Below are positions 1-14,072 of a stretch of 64,000 bases of DNA, one piece after another. Where the stretch lies: contig NW_026112142.1 in NCBI RefSeq assembly GCF_024679095.1, forward strand, positions 340,837 through 404,836. Reading direction: 5' to 3'. A program made the position numbers and the translations under genes. How positions within the stretch are numbered: position 1 is the first letter of the stretch; each line of letters opens with the position of its first letter. Under the pieces are notes generated by a model, which was given only the letters and a program-made list of their open reading frames with translations, did no database searches and was not told the DNA's origin. Source of the DNA: Eriocheir sinensis. Lineage: Eukaryota > Arthropoda > Malacostraca > Decapoda > Varunidae.

Positions 1-480
1 ACTTTTTTTACTTGCATTATATCACTCCCTTTCTTTCCTCATGCCCTTCCTTCATGGTTACTTCATCCTTCATACTTTCATCCTTTTTCCCTCTTCCCTT
101 CCATCCATCCATCATTCATTGCTTCCCTCTCTCATACCTTCCTTCTTTACCTCTTTCCTTCCTTCTCTTTTCTTTCTCTCCTCCCTTCCTTCCCTCCTTC
201 CTTCCTTCCTTCCTTCCTCCTCCCCTTCCTTGCATGACACAACACAATTTCAGGTTCTCACAAACTCGCCCTATAAAGTAACACTCAATTTCCGGAGGTG
301 TTGCAGTCTTCTTTTCTCTCCTCTTTCTCCTTCTTCCTATTTCCTCCTCCTCCTCCTCCTCCTCGCAACACAAAATTGGCGCACTAGCAACACCATTTTG
401 TTGTTTCCCAGGTGTTTCTTACTTCACTTTCATTTCGTTTTCTCGTTTTTCTTCTGCTTCACTTCTCTAACTTTTGGTGT
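1..480. repeat. Pyrimidine-rich low-complexity tract
   Basis: The plus strand is almost entirely C and T, with a short TTCC-type run near 185-225 and a CTC run near 345-365. Open frames here are compositional. No gene signal is visible. Confidence 0.85.
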
Positions 481-501
481 GTGATCGTTTATCTAATTGT
501 T

Positions 502-661
<160 letters not shown>

Positions 662-676
662 GCGCACGCGAGCAGA

Positions 677-680
<4 letters not shown>

Positions 681-719
<39 letters not shown>
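681..719. repeat. (GT)n microsatellite
   Basis: A perfect GT run of 39 bp. Confidence 0.97.
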
Positions 720-723
<4 letters not shown>

Positions 724-785
724 CATGACTGATTGTCTGTCTCCTTGCATCCGCCATTTCGTTTGTTATTCGTTCTTTTGCGTGA

Positions 786-1374
<589 letters not shown>

Positions 1375-2160
1375 ATAGCGAAGAGCGAGGCGGCGGCACT
1401 GAAAAGTGAAAATATTAAGTAAAAGAAGAGTAAAAATATGCACTTGTGGCTTATTTGGTTTAAGAAGTAGGTGAGAAAGCAGTTTTCAGAGAACGTTGTA
1501 CGAATTGCTTACAGTATTACAAAGTAGATGTCATTGGAACACTTGTAAGAAAAATAAATAAATGCAGCTAGGCGGGGCTTGAAGGGAGTGGAAAATATCA
1601 GTAGAAGAAGAAATATGAGTAAAAAAAATGTAGTGTTAGCCTACGTGGATTAGGACATAGGTCGCATTAGAACACTTACAAGGAAAAGGGAGTATAATTT
1701 GTTTGCTTATTAGAAAGTAAGCGGTATTTGAACAGTTATTAGAAACATAAAAGGAATGAAAAACTGCGAGGCGGTGGAGCTGCAGAGTGAAAAATATAAC
1801 GCAAAGAAAAGTAAAAAAAAAAAAAAAAAAATCACTGGGGAGGAGGTCTTCTTAGGTTAGGAAGCAGGTACCATTAAACTATTTGTAAAGGAAAGGAAAT
1901 ACATAGTTTGTTTTTAATATAGGCGGCATTTGAACACCTATCGAAGAGAATTAAAAAAGATAGCTAGTGAAATGAAAGAACTAAAGATGATATGCACGTT
2001 GAGTTTACTTACGTTAGGGAGCTCGTGGTAGCGGACGGATTAATTGGGCAGGAATAAGATGAAAGTAGCGTAATAGTGTGACTGAAAACTAAAATAAAAA
2101 TACAATACTCTTTAAGGTTGCGTGGATTAAGAAGTGGTATTAGCAAGGATCCATTAGATA
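1375..2160. repeat. Degenerate ~190 bp tandem repeat, about four copies
   Basis: A module starting with a GCGAGGCGG-like segment and a GAGTGAAAAATAT-like segment recurs near 1385, 1563 and 1763. Each is followed by a 'cattNgaacacttgtaa'-like segment (1531, 1667, 1870, 1926). A fourth, weaker copy runs to about 2150. Spacing is about 180-200 bp. It was aligned by eye, so limits are approximate. It also contains an A homopolymer near 1812-1830. Confidence 0.55.
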
Positions 2161-2199
2161 CTGAAAGAACGGAAAGAGAAAAGAATTCTAGCTTACTGA

Positions 2200-3300
2200 A
2201 ATTACGAATTGTGCGGTATGGAAATGGTTGAAGGCGCGGCATGAGTTAGAGGACTCATTATATGAAGTAAATGGCACGAAAACGTACTGAAGGTTGTAAC
2301 GAAAGATTAAAGAAAAGGAATTGAAGGAATGAACTAGGTAAAAGTAAGGAAAAACAAGTAGAAAGGCAAAAAAATATGCATCGAAAAAGTGTGAAGGAAA
2401 TATGAGGTATGATAAAGGAGGGAAAGACCAAGGCAGCAAATGTACGGAGGAAAAGAAGACGAGGAAGGAAAGAATAATAGACAATATGGGAAGAAAAGTG
2501 AGTAATAATAGACAATATGGGAAGAAAGGTGAAGAAAAGTGAGTAATAGAGAAAGATGGATGGATGAAATATGAAGGTGATGAAGAAAGAGCAGAAGTGA
2601 TAAATATGTAAAGAGAAAGAAGAGGACAAGAGGAAGGTAAAAGATAATATGGAGAAGAAAGATGAAGAAAATTTAGTAATAGAGAAAGAAGGATGCCTAA
2701 AATATGAAGGTGATGAAGAAAGAGCAACACTAAATATATCAAGAGCAACAAGACGAAAAGGAGGAAGGTAATCGATGATATGTAATAGAACGAGGGAGAA
2801 AGAGAGGATGAAAGGTTTACAAGATATGAAGATGGTGGAGAAGAAAAAGGAGCAGAGGAGAGAAATATATCATGATAAAGATGAGGAAGAGGAGAATGAT
2901 AGATAATATGGTGAAGGAAGAGGAGGAAATAAGATGTAAGAGAAGCGAGGGAGGAAGGAGGCTGTAAAAGATATAACGGAGGTGAAGAAAAGGGGGAAAT
3001 AAATAAATAGATAGAGAAGACAGAAATGGAGAAAGTAGGTAATACAGAGAAGAAGGAAGAAGCAGCAAGAGGAGGAAGAGAGGAAAAAAGATGTATAAGA
3101 TATGAAAGTGGATGGAGGAAGGAAGAAGAGAGAGAAGGAAACGAACAAGGGTGAATATGATGATGATGTTGCAGGAATTCCTAGGAGATGAGGCAAGAAA
3201 TATAGAAAATTAACGAAGAGGAATAATGATTTACGGGAATGAAAATGGTAGAAAGAGAGAAGACGAAGAGAATAATGAGGAGAAAAAAAAATAGGAAAGA
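2200..3300. repeat. Purine-rich (GA-rich) low-complexity DNA
   Basis: About 1.1 kb in which the plus strand is overwhelmingly A and G. A 'gagtaataatagacaatatgg'-like phrase is repeated with variation around 2460-2540 and 2640. Long minus-strand frames are hydrophobic artefacts of TTC/CTT codons. Confidence 0.8.
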
Positions 3301-4240
3301 GGATTAAACTGGCTGCTTCAAACCCACTCCAAAAAACACCCAATTTTCTTCGCCTGGCCGCCGTAATGGCCGAAGTTGACCTCATGAGAAGAAAGAATGA
3401 AGACTGAAAGAAACCGACAAGGGAAGGCAAAATACGCATTGCCGTTCATAATAATACGAACTGTATTTTTTTGTATTATTAGGTGCCATAAATGAAAAAA
3501 AATTGCAACTTAAATGCATCTTTTAGTTAAGGCAAAAAAATATATAATCATGAAGGAAATACTAATAATGGAATATTTTTTTTTTTTGGTTTGTGTGTTT
3601 GACTTTTTGGTATTTTACTTTTCCTTCTTTGGACATTTGTTTGATTGCTTTCTATTTTTTGTTTTGCATTATCTCCCTTTTTTGGATCTTTATTTTCAAA
3701 CCTTTGATGTGTTTGTTTTGTATGTTTGTTGACTTATTTGCTTGTTTGTCTATTACCATTTGCTTTTCCATTTGTTGAAGTTTTCCTTTTTTTTTTTTTT
3801 TGCATTTCGTTCTATAATTTTTTTTTCTACATGTGTAATTTTTTCGTTTTTATCCATCTTGAGACGCGTTTGTTTTAATCTGCTTGCTTGTATTTCTTTC
3901 CATCGTTTGTTTTGCCTAGCTTGTTGGTGTTTTTTCTATGTTGAGTATTGTGTATTTGTATTCATTCTTATCCTCTTCTTTTTGTGTGTATGGGGAACAT
4001 TTATTTATTCATTTTATTTAATTTCATTTTAGTCAGATACCTTTTTTTCCACTCCATTTCTTTCCGGTGTTGACCTTTTTTCTGCCCACACACTCGGCGT
4101 CGAAAGCTGTTTTTGGCGCCATTACGGGAGGAAAGATGATGAGATGCTTCTCTCCTCTGTATTGTTTCCTCTTTTTTTTCTCATTATTTAGCACCTCCCG
4201 AGTGAAGCGTCGAAATGGTGCCGCGGCGAGGCTTTCAGGG
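3301..4240. other. T-rich DNA without a recognised gene
   Basis: Positions 3301-3440 are mixed sequence with a GGCCGCCGTAATGGCC-like imperfect palindrome near 3356. From 3490 to about 4060 the plus strand is T-rich with T homopolymers. Frames are rich in Phe and Leu only because of TTT and TTG codons. Confidence 0.6.
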
Positions 4241-4242
4241 CG

Positions 4243-4399
<157 letters not shown>

Positions 4400-4489
4400 G
4401 AAGAATGTGATACGCTTTATTATATTAGCCTTTCATTTTTTTCCGTTTCTTTCTGTTATTTTTTTTATCTTTTCTACATTTTTATCATC

Positions 4490-4492
<3 letters not shown>

Positions 4493-4580
<88 letters not shown>

Positions 4581-4617
4581 ATCTATCCATCTGTCTATCT
4601 ATCTATCTATATATGTC
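4493..4617. repeat. (TA)n then (ATCT)n microsatellite
   Basis: A TA run (4493-4578) passes into an ATCT/ATCC/TGTC tetranucleotide run (4579-4617). This suggests one expanding locus that changed unit. Confidence 0.96.
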
Positions 4618-4876
4618 TATATACGCTCACATTTTTCCCCTTCTTTTAATACAGAAACTTCAAAATTCTTCAGAAACAGGTCCAGCAGCAGCAATATACA
4701 TCTTTTTTTTTTCCCTGCACTCCATTATTCACGTCTCTTTACTTCATTTTTCACTCGCTGCTCATTCATTTACAGCGCCTTAAAATACCACTTCACTCGC
4801 GTCTTGTTTCTTTTTTAGATAATCACGGATATTATTTTTTTATCTTACGCTCAAAAGTAATGGGACGCGGCAGTTG

Positions 4877-4999
<123 letters not shown>

Positions 5000-5067
5000 T
5001 TACTTATTCAACTACACGCTTGTGTTTTGCGAATTTAGTCCTTGATTTATACCTATTTACGTAGCTT

Positions 5068-5070
<3 letters not shown>

Positions 5071-5105
<35 letters not shown>

Positions 5106-5136
5106 TGTGTGTGTGTGTGTGTGTTTGTATGTGTGT
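5071..5136. repeat. (GT)n microsatellite, interrupted
   Basis: A GT run with interruptions near 5104, 5125 and 5130. Confidence 0.95.
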
Positions 5137-5179
5137 TTCAATCATATTCTTGTTTGGTCCGTTTTGCTAAAGTTATTAA

Positions 5180-5210
5180 TAATTTTCCTTTTTTCTTTTA
5201 CAGGTAAGCC
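5180..5210 (+). promoter_or_regulatory. Possible recursive splice site (acceptor fused to donor)
   Basis: A pyrimidine tract (about 5184-5200) ends in TTTTACAG, followed at once by GTAAGC. The 3' splice site and 5' splice site meet after position 5203. This matches the ratchet-point pattern known from long arthropod introns, a pyrimidine tract with CAG/GTAAG. No flanking exon is identified, so function is inference. A chance match in T-rich DNA is possible. Confidence 0.3.
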
Positions 5211-5258
5211 TTCTGTTTATCTACCTGGTGTTTCGACAGGTATGGAGTTCAGTGGATG

Positions 5259-5415
5259 CTGTTGTTGTTGTTGTTGTTGTTGTTGTAGCAGTAGTAGTAG
5301 TAGTAGTAGTAGTAGTAGCAATAGTAATAGTAGTAGTAGTAGTAGTAGCAGCAGTAGTAGTAGTAGTGTTAGGTTGAGGAGGAGGAGGAGGAGGAGGAGG
5401 AGGGGGAGAAGGAGG
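5259..5415. repeat. Compound trinucleotide repeat (TTG, AGT, GGA)
   Basis: A TTG run (5259-5287) is followed by an AGT/AGC run (about 5288-5368) and a GGA run (about 5378-5403). Frames across it give poly-Cys, poly-Ser and poly-Arg and are not credible as protein. Confidence 0.96.
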
Positions 5416-6756
<1,341 letters not shown>

Positions 6757-6944
6757 GCAGCACCATCAAGGAAATTTCTGTGGCCCCTCACGATCCAAAG
6801 AGTCATTTTAGGGCGTTTGGAGAGGCGAGGGAGAGAGAAGGATGGGGATTAGGGAAGGCGGTGACGGCCAGTCCTGCAGAGTACCACCATCCACCGCGGG
6901 GTGGGGAAGAGAATGGGGAGAAGGCTGTTTATGGCCTTACGAAC

Positions 6945-7180
6945 TTGCCCTAATCTAACCTAGCAATACCCTAACCTAACCTAACCTAGTCTGTTCTAAC
7001 ATATCTTAACATAGTCTAACCTAACCTTGACTTAACCAGACCTTTCTACCCTAACCTTAACCAAACATAACCTAGTTTAACCTGACCCCTAACCGTAAAC
7101 TAAATAAACCTAACCTAATCCCTAACCTTGCCTAACCTAATCTAACCTGACTTTAGCCTAATATAATATAATATAACCTA
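6945..7180. repeat. Degenerate telomere-like (CCTAA)n array
   Basis: CCTAA and its variants (CTAACC, CCTTAACC, CCTGACC) recur over about 235 bp. The best part is near 6970-6988, with three consecutive perfect CCTAA units. The reverse strand reads TTAGG, the canonical arthropod telomere unit. The array is internal and heavily mutated, so it is best read as an interstitial telomere-like relic, or a chance amplification of a similar pentamer. Confidence 0.65.
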
Positions 7181-7206
7181 AACTTAACGGAAAGAAAAAT
7201 GGAAAG

Positions 7207-7210
<4 letters not shown>

Positions 7211-7258
<48 letters not shown>

Positions 7259-7351
7259 CCACACACACACACACACGATATACGCATTCCCATAGGTCCA
7301 AATCCGTTCTTGCTTTCTTTCCTTAATGCATGGTCCATTGCCTAAGAGAGA

Positions 7352-7418
<67 letters not shown>
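7211..7418. repeat. (CA)n and (GA)n microsatellites
   Basis: A CA run (7211-7276, one interruption at about 7258) and a GA run (7345-7418, one AC interruption) are separated by about 68 bp of unique sequence. Confidence 0.96.
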
Positions 7419-7422
<4 letters not shown>

Positions 7423-7529
7423 GGAAAGCAATGACAGGCGGACAGAGAGACAAAGAAACCCATTTATCACTATTGATGCAACCCGCTTATTACGCACCTC
7501 TGACCCTTAATAGAGGCCGAACACAATCA

Positions 7530-8215
7530 CCCCGCCCCCCAATACTCTCCTCCCCCCCTACCCTCCCCTTAACAAGGGCCAACAAACAATCACCCCGCCC
7601 CCTCCCTTCCCTCCTCCCTCCCCTTCCCCTCTCCTCCCTTCCAACCTCCCTTCTTCCTTCTCCCCACACAAAATTCATGAAATCAGCTTTTCTTTCCTTA
7701 TTCAAATTTCTCTCTTTCCATTCCTAGCAATAGTCACTCCTCTTTTTCCCATTACTTCCCTTCCCCTCACCCTTTCCCTTCTCTTCTCCCCCTCCCACTT
7801 CTCCTCTTCCTACTCCTCTCCCACAAAATTAATGAGCTCAGCTTTTCTTTGCTCTTCCTTCCCCTTTCTCCTCCTTTCTCTCCGTTACTCCCTTTTTTCT
7901 TCCCTCCTCTTCCGCTTTCTTTAAACTTTCTTACATTCTCTTATTCTCCCTTCCCTTCTCTCTTTCCCTAATCCACCCTTTTCTCCCTTCCTTTTCCCCT
8001 TTCTCCAAAATCTAATCTTTTCCGTTATTTTTCTTCCTGCCCTAATTTTTGCCTCCCACCTTTTCCTTTCCCATTCTCCTTTCTCTTCAATATTATTTTT
8101 TTCCTAATATTCCTCCTTCCCCCCTTCTCCCCTTGCATGCTTCTTTCCCTTTCCTTTGTTTCTTCCTCATATGGTACAATATCTTCCCATTTCCCCTCTT
8201 TATCCCTCACTCCCT
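7530..8215. repeat. Pyrimidine-rich tract
   Basis: The plus strand is C/T-rich, with two CACAAAATTNATGA-like phrases (about 7668 and 7822) suggesting an old local duplication. CR1 copy A is inserted at its right end. The same composition resumes on the far side, so this was probably one tract split by the insertion. Confidence 0.75.
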
Positions 8216-8220
8216 TCCTC

Positions 8221-8899
8221 CCAGACGTGATGATATCCTTGTATAATTCCATGGTAAGACCGCACCTCGAGTATGCAGCACAGTTCTGGTCTCCTAATTA
8301 CAGAAAGGACATTGATTTACTGGAAAGGATTCAGCGACGCGCCGCGAAGATGATTCCAACCTCAAGGGCTCAACCGTACGAGGAACGACTCAAGCGACTC
8401 AATCTCTTTACATTGGAGAAAAGACGCCTACGAGGGGATATGATTGAAGTCTTCAAGTACCTGAAAAAGTTCAATAACGTCGATTACTCCAAATTCTTTG
8501 AACTGCGAACCAACTCAAGAACTAGAAATAACGGTTTACCCATTCAGTTGAGTCGATGTAACACAGACATTGGAAGGAGTTTCTTTTCAAACGGCAAACA
8601 CACGCGCCACTGGAACAATCTTCCCTGAGAAGTATAAATGCGAATACCATCAACTCCTTCAAATATAGAATCGATCGTCATTTCGCTGCGTCGGGAGTAG
8701 ACTGAATAACGAAGTGCTTTCATCTGCTCCTCAATATTGAGGTGCTTTCATCTGCTCCTCAATATCGAGGTGCTTTCATCTGCTCCTCAAGCCCCAAGTG
8801 GCTGTCGAGCAAATTAAATCACCAAAGCGGGCGACCTCGTAATGAGCAAATAGGCTTTCTGTTGTCTGCTTTTCCATGTTTCCATGTTTCTATGTTTCC

Positions 8900-8900
<1 letters not shown>
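8221..8900 (+). mobile_element. CR1-like LINE copy A, 5'-truncated 3' end
   Basis: The fragment begins in the C-terminal part of ORF2. It encodes LYNSMVRPHLEYAAQFWSPN, then an IQRRAAKMIP segment and NNGLPIQLSRCNTDIGRSFF, which are typical of the region after the reverse transcriptase in CR1-group elements. Coding similarity ends near 8703 at GVD-stop. A 3' UTR follows with three 'gaggtgctttcatctgctcc' phrases (about 8710-8790), a hairpin near 8850-8870 and TCCATGTT octamers at 8872-8899. There is a frameshift near 8600 and another after the NNLP stretch. The 5' truncation is the usual result of incomplete target-primed reverse transcription. Copies B and C are closely related. Confidence 0.9.
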
Positions 8901-9906
<1,006 letters not shown>

Positions 9907-9956
9907 GTTGGTAGCCAAACATAACTTTGATAAACAGACGAATCTTTAATAATACA

Positions 9957-9958
<2 letters not shown>

Positions 9959-10001
<43 letters not shown>
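9959..10001. repeat. (TC)n microsatellite
   Basis: A TC run of about 43 bp. Confidence 0.97.
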
Positions 10002-10004
<3 letters not shown>

Positions 10005-10014
10005 TTACCGTTGG

Positions 10015-10300
10015 TGGAGGACACGAGGATGATGACGACGACAATGAGGAGTTGAAGGTGAAGGTGAAGGTGGAGGAGGTGGAGGCCCAGGCGGATTACA
10101 GGTGGAGGTGGAGGAGGTGGTGGTGGTGCTGGAGATAGTGGTGGTGGTTGTGGTAGCGACCTTCGTGGTGGTGGTGGTGGTTGCGGGGTTTCGAAGTGGG
10201 GATGAAGTTGTTTCAGTGCGAGTTTTAGGGACATCTGCGCCACCTGGTGAGACGATATGGCACTCTTTGTTGTTGTTGTTGTTGGCCACATGTTGTTGTT
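10015..10300. repeat. Trinucleotide-rich imperfect repeat (GAT, GGT, GGA)
   Basis: GAT/GAC units (10025-10050), GGTGAA/GGTGGA units (10058-10130), GGTGGT units (10130-10190) and TTG units (10268-10285) follow each other. Minus-strand frames are poly-Pro or poly-Thr and have no domain. Confidence 0.85.
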
Positions 10301-11150
10301 TTGTTTTCTCTTATATTTTCCTTCAGCCTTGTTTCAGTATCTCACTTTCCTTACACTTGATAGCGACAGACAGACAGACAGAAGAAGGAAAAAAAAAATG
10401 TAGATAAAAATAAGTCAGAGAATAAATACGGACAGACAGACAGATACAGAGACAGAAGAATAGTAGTAAAATACACGGAAAAAAAAATAATGAGGTCAGA
10501 GAACGAGAGAGGGGATGAAAAGTGGATGACACAAGAAGACTGGGAAGGAAGATAAAATTAGAAAAGAAAAATGGAGGAAGAGCCTTAAGAAATTGTTAGA
10601 GAAGCTAAGAGGAAGAAGAGGAAGAAGAAACTTTAAAACTCCTGATCACTGTGTTTATTTATCTTTTTAGTCATTTTTCTCTCCCTTTCTATTTTTCTTC
10701 TCACCTTCCTCCTTATTTTCCCCTTTATTTATGTATCTATTTATTTATTTACCCTTTTCTTGCTAATCTCCTCTCAGTCTGTCTTTTGTTCTATCTCTTG
10801 TATCCCTTTTCTCACCTTTCTCCTTATCGTCCTCTTTATGAGTGAGTCTGTTTAATCCTCTTCTCTGCTTATCTCCTTTTTGTCAGCCTTTTTCCTTCCC
10901 TCATTGTCTATCTGCTCACCTTCCTATCTTCATCTTTAGCGATGTATCTATTTACTCCTCTTTTCTTGTTAGTCTCCTCTGTCTTTTATCTTCTAACATC
11001 TTCTCTCGGTCTTTACACCTTCCTCCCTGTCCTCCTCTTTATTTCGGTGTCTATTTATATATTCATCCTCTTTCGCGCGATCTTCCTTGCCTCTTCCTTA
11101 TTGCCTCGTCTTCCTCGGGCCAGAACAAAAAACAGAGCAACAGCCGCCTG
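10301..11150. other. No gene recognised; short (GACA)n and T-rich DNA
   Basis: GACA runs occur near 10368-10381 and 10431-10450. From about 10650 the plus strand is T/C-rich, with loose repeats of a CTCCTCTTTAT-like phrase. Confidence 0.6.

Positions 11151-11156
<6 letters not shown>

Positions 11157-11197
<41 letters not shown>
11157..11197. repeat. (CA)n microsatellite
   Basis: A CA run of 41 bp. Confidence 0.97.
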
Positions 11198-11697
<500 letters not shown>

Positions 11698-11700
11698 GAC

Positions 11701-12106
<406 letters not shown>

Positions 12107-12690
12107 CAACACCGTCATGTTATTTTCCTAACGTAGTAAAAAAAAAAGTATTTGCAAACCTTTTATATATAATTTTTTTGAGGAACGAAAATAAATGTTA
12201 AAAAAATAAAAGAAATGGCGGGATAGAATAAACACGTGAGAAATCCTTGAAGGAAGGAGAAAAAATAACATTTTTCTCCGGAATGAAGTGTGATTGTTTA
12301 AAGTACAGGACAGGTGAAGGCTGGTAGAAACAACTTATTGACCACTTCTACTAATCGTACATCACCTCAACGCTTGCACGCAAAACAAACAATAAAGAAA
12401 ACACGGATTTCAAAAAAATGTAAGGTAAAGAGCAGGTAGCAATAGGTAGACATAAGCTTGATTAATGATCACTTCTAATACCTGTCAGTCACCTCAACGC
12501 ACATCAAAACAAAACATTCAAAACTAACAACAAACAAAACAACTCAAGGGAAAACAGGTAAATGAAGAAAATGCGAGAGGAGTTGAAGCTCAGAAAAGAA
12601 GAAAATGGGCTAGAAAAAGGAGCCACTTGTCCGATCTCCAGCTCATTACCTCTTAATAATAACAGTAATCTAGACGCCGCATAACCACGA
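12107..12690. other. A-rich sequence without a recognised gene
   Basis: Two related stretches (about 12300-12380 and 12430-12510) share a CAGGT...GGTAGA...ATTGA/ATTAATGACCACTTCTA...CACCTCAACGC pattern. This suggests an old tandem duplication of about 130 bp. No coding signal. Confidence 0.45.
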
Positions 12691-12694
12691 GTCT

Positions 12695-14072
12695 TGCAGT
12701 GAAAAAAAGGTTACAGTGCCGGTATATCCACTGCAGGCACTGTTCGCGGCAAGCACGACCCGGCACCTGAGGGGCGGCGCGACACTGCGGGCGCGAGGGT
12801 TGGCACTGAGGGTCGCCGAGGGCGGGCCGCGAGAGGCTGAAGCGAGGCGGAGAGCCGAGGAGAACCACCTTCTACACCACGTCCAGCCAGACACTGAGAC
12901 TGAGACTGGCACTGCCTGGCTGGCCCACTGAGCCGCTATTCCGTGTTTCAGTGTTAACCGTGATTCAGTGATTTAGTGTTAACCGTGATTCCTTGATTTA
13001 GTGTTAACCGCTATTCCGTGAGTCAGTGTTAATCGCGACTCTGTGATTCGGTGTTAACCGCGATACCGTGATTCAGTGTTAACCGTGATTCCGTAATTCA
13101 GTGCTCATCGTGATTCCTCAATTTACTGTTAACCGCGATTCCGTGAATTAGTGTTCACCAAGTGTGTTGTGCAATCTTTATACGCCATCGAGGACTTTAA
13201 CTGTAGTTGATATTACTTGAAGAGGTTGGACATCGCTCATCGGTAACTTCATCGTCGCTTCACTGCCTAGCAGACATCACCGCCGCTGTGGAACGCTGTG
13301 TCATAATTCTACTGCTTCCCGTACCTGTCACAGGGTAACAAAGTAAAGTATTTCAACAACAGCACACACATTGTTTAAACATAAACCCGAGTGATACATT
13401 TACACACTTATTATAGCGAGTATTTTATTTATTTTATTACTATAGTAAACGGTCAGATCACAACTCACTGTATTTTCTTGTTCATTACCAATCGTTCCTG
13501 AACCCCGCCCTATTTATTTCCAGGGGTATAATTACTCCCGGTACCGCCCGTTAAGTCTGAAATTTTCCGGGATTAGTGAGGTCGGCTAATCTTTTCACCG
13601 GCACTCCTCACTAAGACAGTCAGGTGTTCACACACCAAGACCCAGGTGTTCACACCCGCCCATATCCCACAGCCACCGAGGGCTTAACGAAGGAAACCAC
13701 CCGGCACTCCTTAAATAATCCTAATCAACACAGGTATTTCTAATTCTATTTTAATCACCTTCCCTACTCCTCCTTCTCCGCCCAAACCCATATTTCCTCC
13801 TCCGCCTCCTCCTTTAACCATTTCCTCCTCCTCTAACTATTTCCTCCTCCTCCTCCTCCTTTGTGCTCCTTTGTGTTCCTTTAACTAAACAAGCCTCTCT
13901 ACCGTCCAACTAATTACCCCCGCGGGACTCGACCCGACCCCTACCTAACTCCTTCCAGGTGTTCAGTTGAGCTCCTTCCTGGTATTCAGCAAGCCACCCA
14001 CGCGGTTTCTAAATATATCATAACTAAAGTTTCTTGCTACAGAAAAAAGAAAAGAAAAAAGGAATTGTAACC
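12695..14072 (+). mobile_element. Probable 5' UTR/promoter region of CR1-like copy B
   Basis: A CpG-rich block (12720-12930) is followed by 25 bp tandem repeats (12930-13165), unique sequence and CTCCTC runs (13790-13862), leading to the ORF1 start codon at 14073. Assignment to the element rests on position only: it is contiguous with ORF1, and full-length CR1 elements in other animals carry a GC-rich 5' UTR. The true 5' end cannot be fixed without another full-length copy. A host promoter with a LINE inserted downstream is the alternative. Confidence 0.4.
12930..13165 (+). repeat. 25 bp tandem repeat upstream of CR1 copy B
   Basis: About nine units carry the core CAGTGTTAACCGTGATTCCG with substitutions and constant 25 bp spacing. 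Each unit contains a TTAACC segment and a short imperfect palindrome. Indels are few, so the array is aligned readily by eye. It lies about 0.9 kb upstream of ORF1. Confidence 0.85.

Noticed and set aside
2188..3439. Minus-strand hydrophobic frames that look like membrane proteins
   Set aside because: The purine-rich plus strand forces Phe, Leu and Ser codons on the minus strand. The frames overlap each other in several phases and have no family signature.
12716..12931. A short protein gene in the GC-rich block
   Set aside because: Both strands are open because of high GC content. No domain is seen, and it is better explained as a CpG-rich 5' region of CR1 copy B.
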